Assembly: GCA_025266875.1 (NCBI GenBank)
Contig: JALLLT010000055.1
Span: forward strand, 186,001 to 250,000
Length of the DNA: 64,000 nucleotides
Reading direction: 5' to 3'
DNA from: Fennellomyces sp. T-0311
Taxonomy: Eukaryota; Mucoromycota; Mucoromycetes; Mucorales; Lichtheimiaceae
Numbering within the stretch: position 1 is the stretch's first letter; each line of letters starts with the position of its first letter. Positions 61,170 to 64,000 of the stretch are shown here, in pieces. The position numbers and the translations under genes are program-made. A model generated the notes under the pieces. That model was not told the DNA's origin. It ran no database searches and saw only the letters and a program-made list of their open reading frames with translations.

Positions 61170-63215
61170 CCATGGGAAATAATCTGGACAATCTGGACAA
61201 TCCGGCGCATCAGCGCATACTTTTTAATCTCAGTATATGTCCAGATTCCCTATATGGTAAAAAATCTGAAGTCTGCGTACTGATACCTTATATGGTAAGA
61301 AATAGGCAGCCAATGCCGTGTATCAGAAGACGCTTTTGTCAATAAATCTTATTTGCGAAAAAAAAACTTTATTGTAAAAAAAAAACCTTCAGGAGGGATG
61401 GCTCTTTCTTTTTGGGCACGAGCAGATGGCCAGGATCGCCATCACTGTACCTGTGGTTGTTGTGGTTGACGCTGTTGCTGTTGCTGTTGTTGTTGCCGGA
61501 GGGGAGCGAGGAAGGGATCATACTCTTCATCTTCGTCCTCAAAAATGTCAATGCCATCGTCGTCAGTATCACTAGCGTTGTCAGCACTATATATATCGCG
61601 TTCTTCAAGTTAGGTCCAGTATTATCATCAGTTTGACAAAACATACATGTTCCCCGCGGCTGCACTGCTGATTTCCCTATCAAATAATAATGAGTATATA
61701 AAATACAAATACACCTTTTTTTATGCTTACCTTATGTTGACATGGAAGTCGACGCGGATGGAGTTGCTGCCACATCCTTATGGCCCATCCACGAAGCAAC
61801 TCTGGACATAGTCGTTAGAGAGCTATTTTATAACAAGTTATTCATGGACCTACGATGCATATACTAGAAGCTAGTTAAATCTGAGCATGCCATATGATAT
61901 ATCATTATACATACCTTCCATCCTGGTTGACTCGCATGCGTTTACCTTTTGGACAATAGACTTACTTGAGCCACAGCTGGCGGATGATGGCTCTACTGAG
62001 CCAGTGATCTGTGCATCGTCCCAATGGCACCTTGTATACCTCTCGACTATGGGCTCAAAAGTCTTGTAATAGCTGGCGATGGTATCATCACCTATATACC
62101 TGTAGTTCGAGGCATGCAAGGTGTTGACGCACAGATCCCTCACGCCATGGCTCCATGCAACAACTTTAAGAAAGTTAAAAAGACTCTTTACACTTGCCTT
62201 GTTTGGCAGGGAACAGAACCTCTGCAGGAAATCAATGCAATGGTTGACCAGAACAGTCTGCTTTTTATCACTGGTAGTGGGGGCTGGCTCAGCGCCACCA
62301 TTAACATCTCTCGCTGGAGCATCTGCTGGCAGTGTGAACGTTGAGGCAATGTGATCCTCCTGAGTCTTGATCAGTTCCTCTGATCCAGCGTGAATTCGTA
62401 TTGCTGGTGTTGCTGCAGTTACTGTGCGACCAGACCCTCCAGTGCAGCGACTCGTTTAGTCAACATACCAACCTGTTCGCTCAAGGTTGACACTGTGTTG
62501 TTTAAGGCTGACAAAGCATCCAATGCCAAGATGAGCAAATCGCGCTCGGACATCCGAGTCAGGTCCGGATGACAAGAATTCATTGGAAAAAGAAAGAGAA
62601 GTAAAATCAGTGGTCATGGCAAATGCGCAGCAGAAAAAAGTAAAATCTTGCTGCATATATAAACCATATGGGCCAGATGGGCCTGATGCTGTTACACTTG
62701 TCTGTGTATATGGCAATTTTGCTTGTCGTGAGTGTCTTGAGTTTCCATACCTGGAACGACAAAGCTGTGGTATTCAACAATAGTTAGAGACAGGTAAGTG
62801 ACGAGACTCAAGTAATGACTGATTTATTTCGTATGTTGAATCATCACTTTAAATAATAAAAGCTTATTCTCGAGGGGTTGGATCATTGACATGGTTGTAA
62901 GGCACATGAACCGCTGTGGTAACCAGGGTTATGTGGGTTTCACTTAAGATAGGCAAGGTTATTACGATGAACGCATGTCAAGACAGGGATGTGGCTGTAG
63001 ATCGGAAAATTAAAGTAACCCGTTGTCAATAAGCAGACAAGGGTAAATGATGCATGAGCCATAATCATGTTGTGGATACAACAAAAGCTTTCTGTCTACC
63101 AACTGTTACACGTGCCTTCCCTTTTTGACCTCTATTCTTTCTCCGGTGTGTATATATGGCAATTTTTTGTCCTGATGGGCCGGATTGTCCGGATTATCTG
63201 GATTATTTCCCATGG
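61170..63215. mobile_element. Unit flanked by 44-nt inverted repeats, possible uncharacterised element
   Basis: 61170-61213 (starting CCATGGGAAATAATC) and 63171-63215 (ending GATTATTTCCCATGG) are inverted copies with few mismatches, both with repeated GGACAATC / GGATTATC sub-units. They enclose about 2 kb with a minus-strand coding relic of unknown family. Target duplications could not be identified. It may be the arms of a larger pogo-like element, since a pogo 3' end lies immediately to the right. Confidence 0.45.
61449..62553 (-). pseudogene. Unknown coiled-coil/acidic protein gene, apparently frameshifted
   Basis: Starting at the ATG 62553: a short leucine-zipper-like coiled coil (LLILALDALSALNNTV), then a frame change near 62410. 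A long helical part follows (about 62385-61905: LVNHCIDFLQRFCSL, GVRDLCVNTLHASNYRYIGD, TFEPIVERYTR). After a probable intron (donor GTATGT near 61917) comes LLRGWAIRMWQQLHPRRLP (about 61798-61732). After another intron comes an acidic stretch (DTDDDGIDIFEDEDEEYD) and a Gln repeat ending near 61449. The frames do not all connect, so it is broken or has splice sites I missed. Family not recognised; perhaps a transposon accessory protein. Confidence 0.4.
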
Positions 63216-63324
63216 TGCACTGTATTCAGGAAAAATTCAAATTGAATTTTTTAATAGCCGAATTTTTTCTGGATTTTATTTTTCTGAGGTGATCAGTTGA
63301 CAGCTATGAATTGAGCAAGCCATG

Positions 63325-63901
63325 CCTGGGACTCAGTTACTTCAGAAACCATCCAGAATTGCTGGAACAAATCTGGCTTATTAGATGCTGACACAGCAGA
63401 TGAGTCTAAACTTAATTCAGCAGCTGCACTCACAGATAAAATTTTGTCAGATGAACTTGACAAAGCAATTCTGACAGTTCACAGTGACTCTTGCGGAGTG
63501 GAAGAGCTAGACCTTATTCCGGATGAGGAGTCTCAGAACATTTATGTGACTATACCACTCAACAAAATGGTCAATGATGTGCTGATTGATCGTGAACTTG
63601 GTACATTGCATCCAGAAGAAGGGTAAGTTTTAATCCTGATCAGTTGCTAACGTCTAAGATAGGTGAGGACTCAGATGCAGTTGCACAGAGACAAAGACAT
63701 GAGGATGGCGATGGCGCTGAGCAAACTCTGGTTTATACCAGAGCGGAACGAAAGTGCCATATAAAGGAATTCCTGGACATGGCCGTGGTTGAAGATGAGA
63801 TAGATGTAGATATCATCCGACTTCTTCATAGAAAGATTCAGAAATTAGAGTCAGAAGAGTGCAATAGCACACAGCAAACCAGTATTCTTTCCTATTTCTA
63901 G
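63325..63901 (+). pseudogene. C-terminal end of a pogo/Tigger-type transposase
   Basis: The frame reads AWDSVTSETIQNCWNKSGLL, the typical end of the DDE_1 domain in pogo/Tigger/CENP-B-like transposases, then acidic spacers. An apparent intron (GTAAGT at 63624, AG near 63662) leads to a last exon ending TSILSYF at 63901. The two exons do not join cleanly in phase, and the N-terminal DNA-binding and catalytic parts are absent from the window, so this is a 3' fragment. Confidence 0.6.
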
Positions 63902-63929
63902 AAATAAAAGTCTATCATTGGTTCGTTCG

Positions 63930-63996
63930 ATATAACGATATCTGGGATCAGGAGTTTTGGATATCGGTATATCAAAATTAACAATATTTTACTGCT
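63930..63996 (+). repeat. Probable right end of the pogo-like element
   Basis: The sequence after the transposase stop is rich in GATATC-type palindromes and ends ..ATTTTACTG, the complement of a CAGTAAAAT start typical of Tigger termini. The matching left end is not seen in the window, so this is tentative. Confidence 0.35.
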
Positions 63997-64000
63997 CCCC

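Overview
The window is fungal nuclear DNA, most likely from a Mucoromycota mould (Mucorales is my inference). The reasons are dense introns of about 50-70 nt with GT..AG ends, CTAAC-like branch sites, AT-rich spacers, and a mix of conserved signalling and metabolic genes with many young and broken transposons. No tRNA, rRNA or CRISPR is visible.

Layout 1-36 kb (host genes). An unknown Cys-rich gene (1-998) is followed by a G-protein alpha subunit (-), an STK32/YANK-type protein kinase (+), a Rap-GAP (-), a gene-poor stretch, dCMP deaminase (-), 4 kb of decayed repeats, a membrane RING-CH protein (+), the INO80 remodelling ATPase (-, 19 exons), the glutamate-cysteine ligase modifier subunit (+, with a GC-AG intron), Rac1 (-), 2.4 kb of dead LINE and MULE pieces, and isocitrate lyase (+). 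Three genes belong to small-GTPase or heterotrimeric G-protein signalling, but nothing suggests an operon or cluster.

Layout 36-64 kb (mobile DNA). A 5'-truncated Ty3/Gypsy pol is followed by a multi-layer nested insertion. A CACTA (EnSpm) transposase gene (-, 53.3 to 39.65 kb) is interrupted twice. A solo LTR (5-bp target duplication TAAAC) lies in its second exon, and that LTR was itself split by a 3.8-kb Crypton encoding a tyrosine recombinase with a GCR1_C domain. In its first intron sits a 6.5-kb PIF/Harbinger element (duplication TTA), and that element carries a second, different PIF/Harbinger (duplication TAT). An intact copy of the same solo LTR at 60.2 kb gives the pre-insertion sequence: 233 + 137 bp equals its 370 bp. 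Beyond lie a LINE lacking its 3' half, a MULE transposase joined in one gene to a ubiquitin-protease-like domain (two nonsense codons), more solo LTRs, a possible uncharacterised element flanked by inverted repeats (61.2-63.2 kb), and the 3' end of a pogo/Tigger element.

The strongest candidates for something new are the MULE plus cysteine-protease architecture, the nested insertion with its readable order of events, the inverted-repeat unit at 61-63 kb, and the palindromic subterminal motifs of the Crypton. Exon limits were read by eye from splice signals, reading-frame phase and family conservation.
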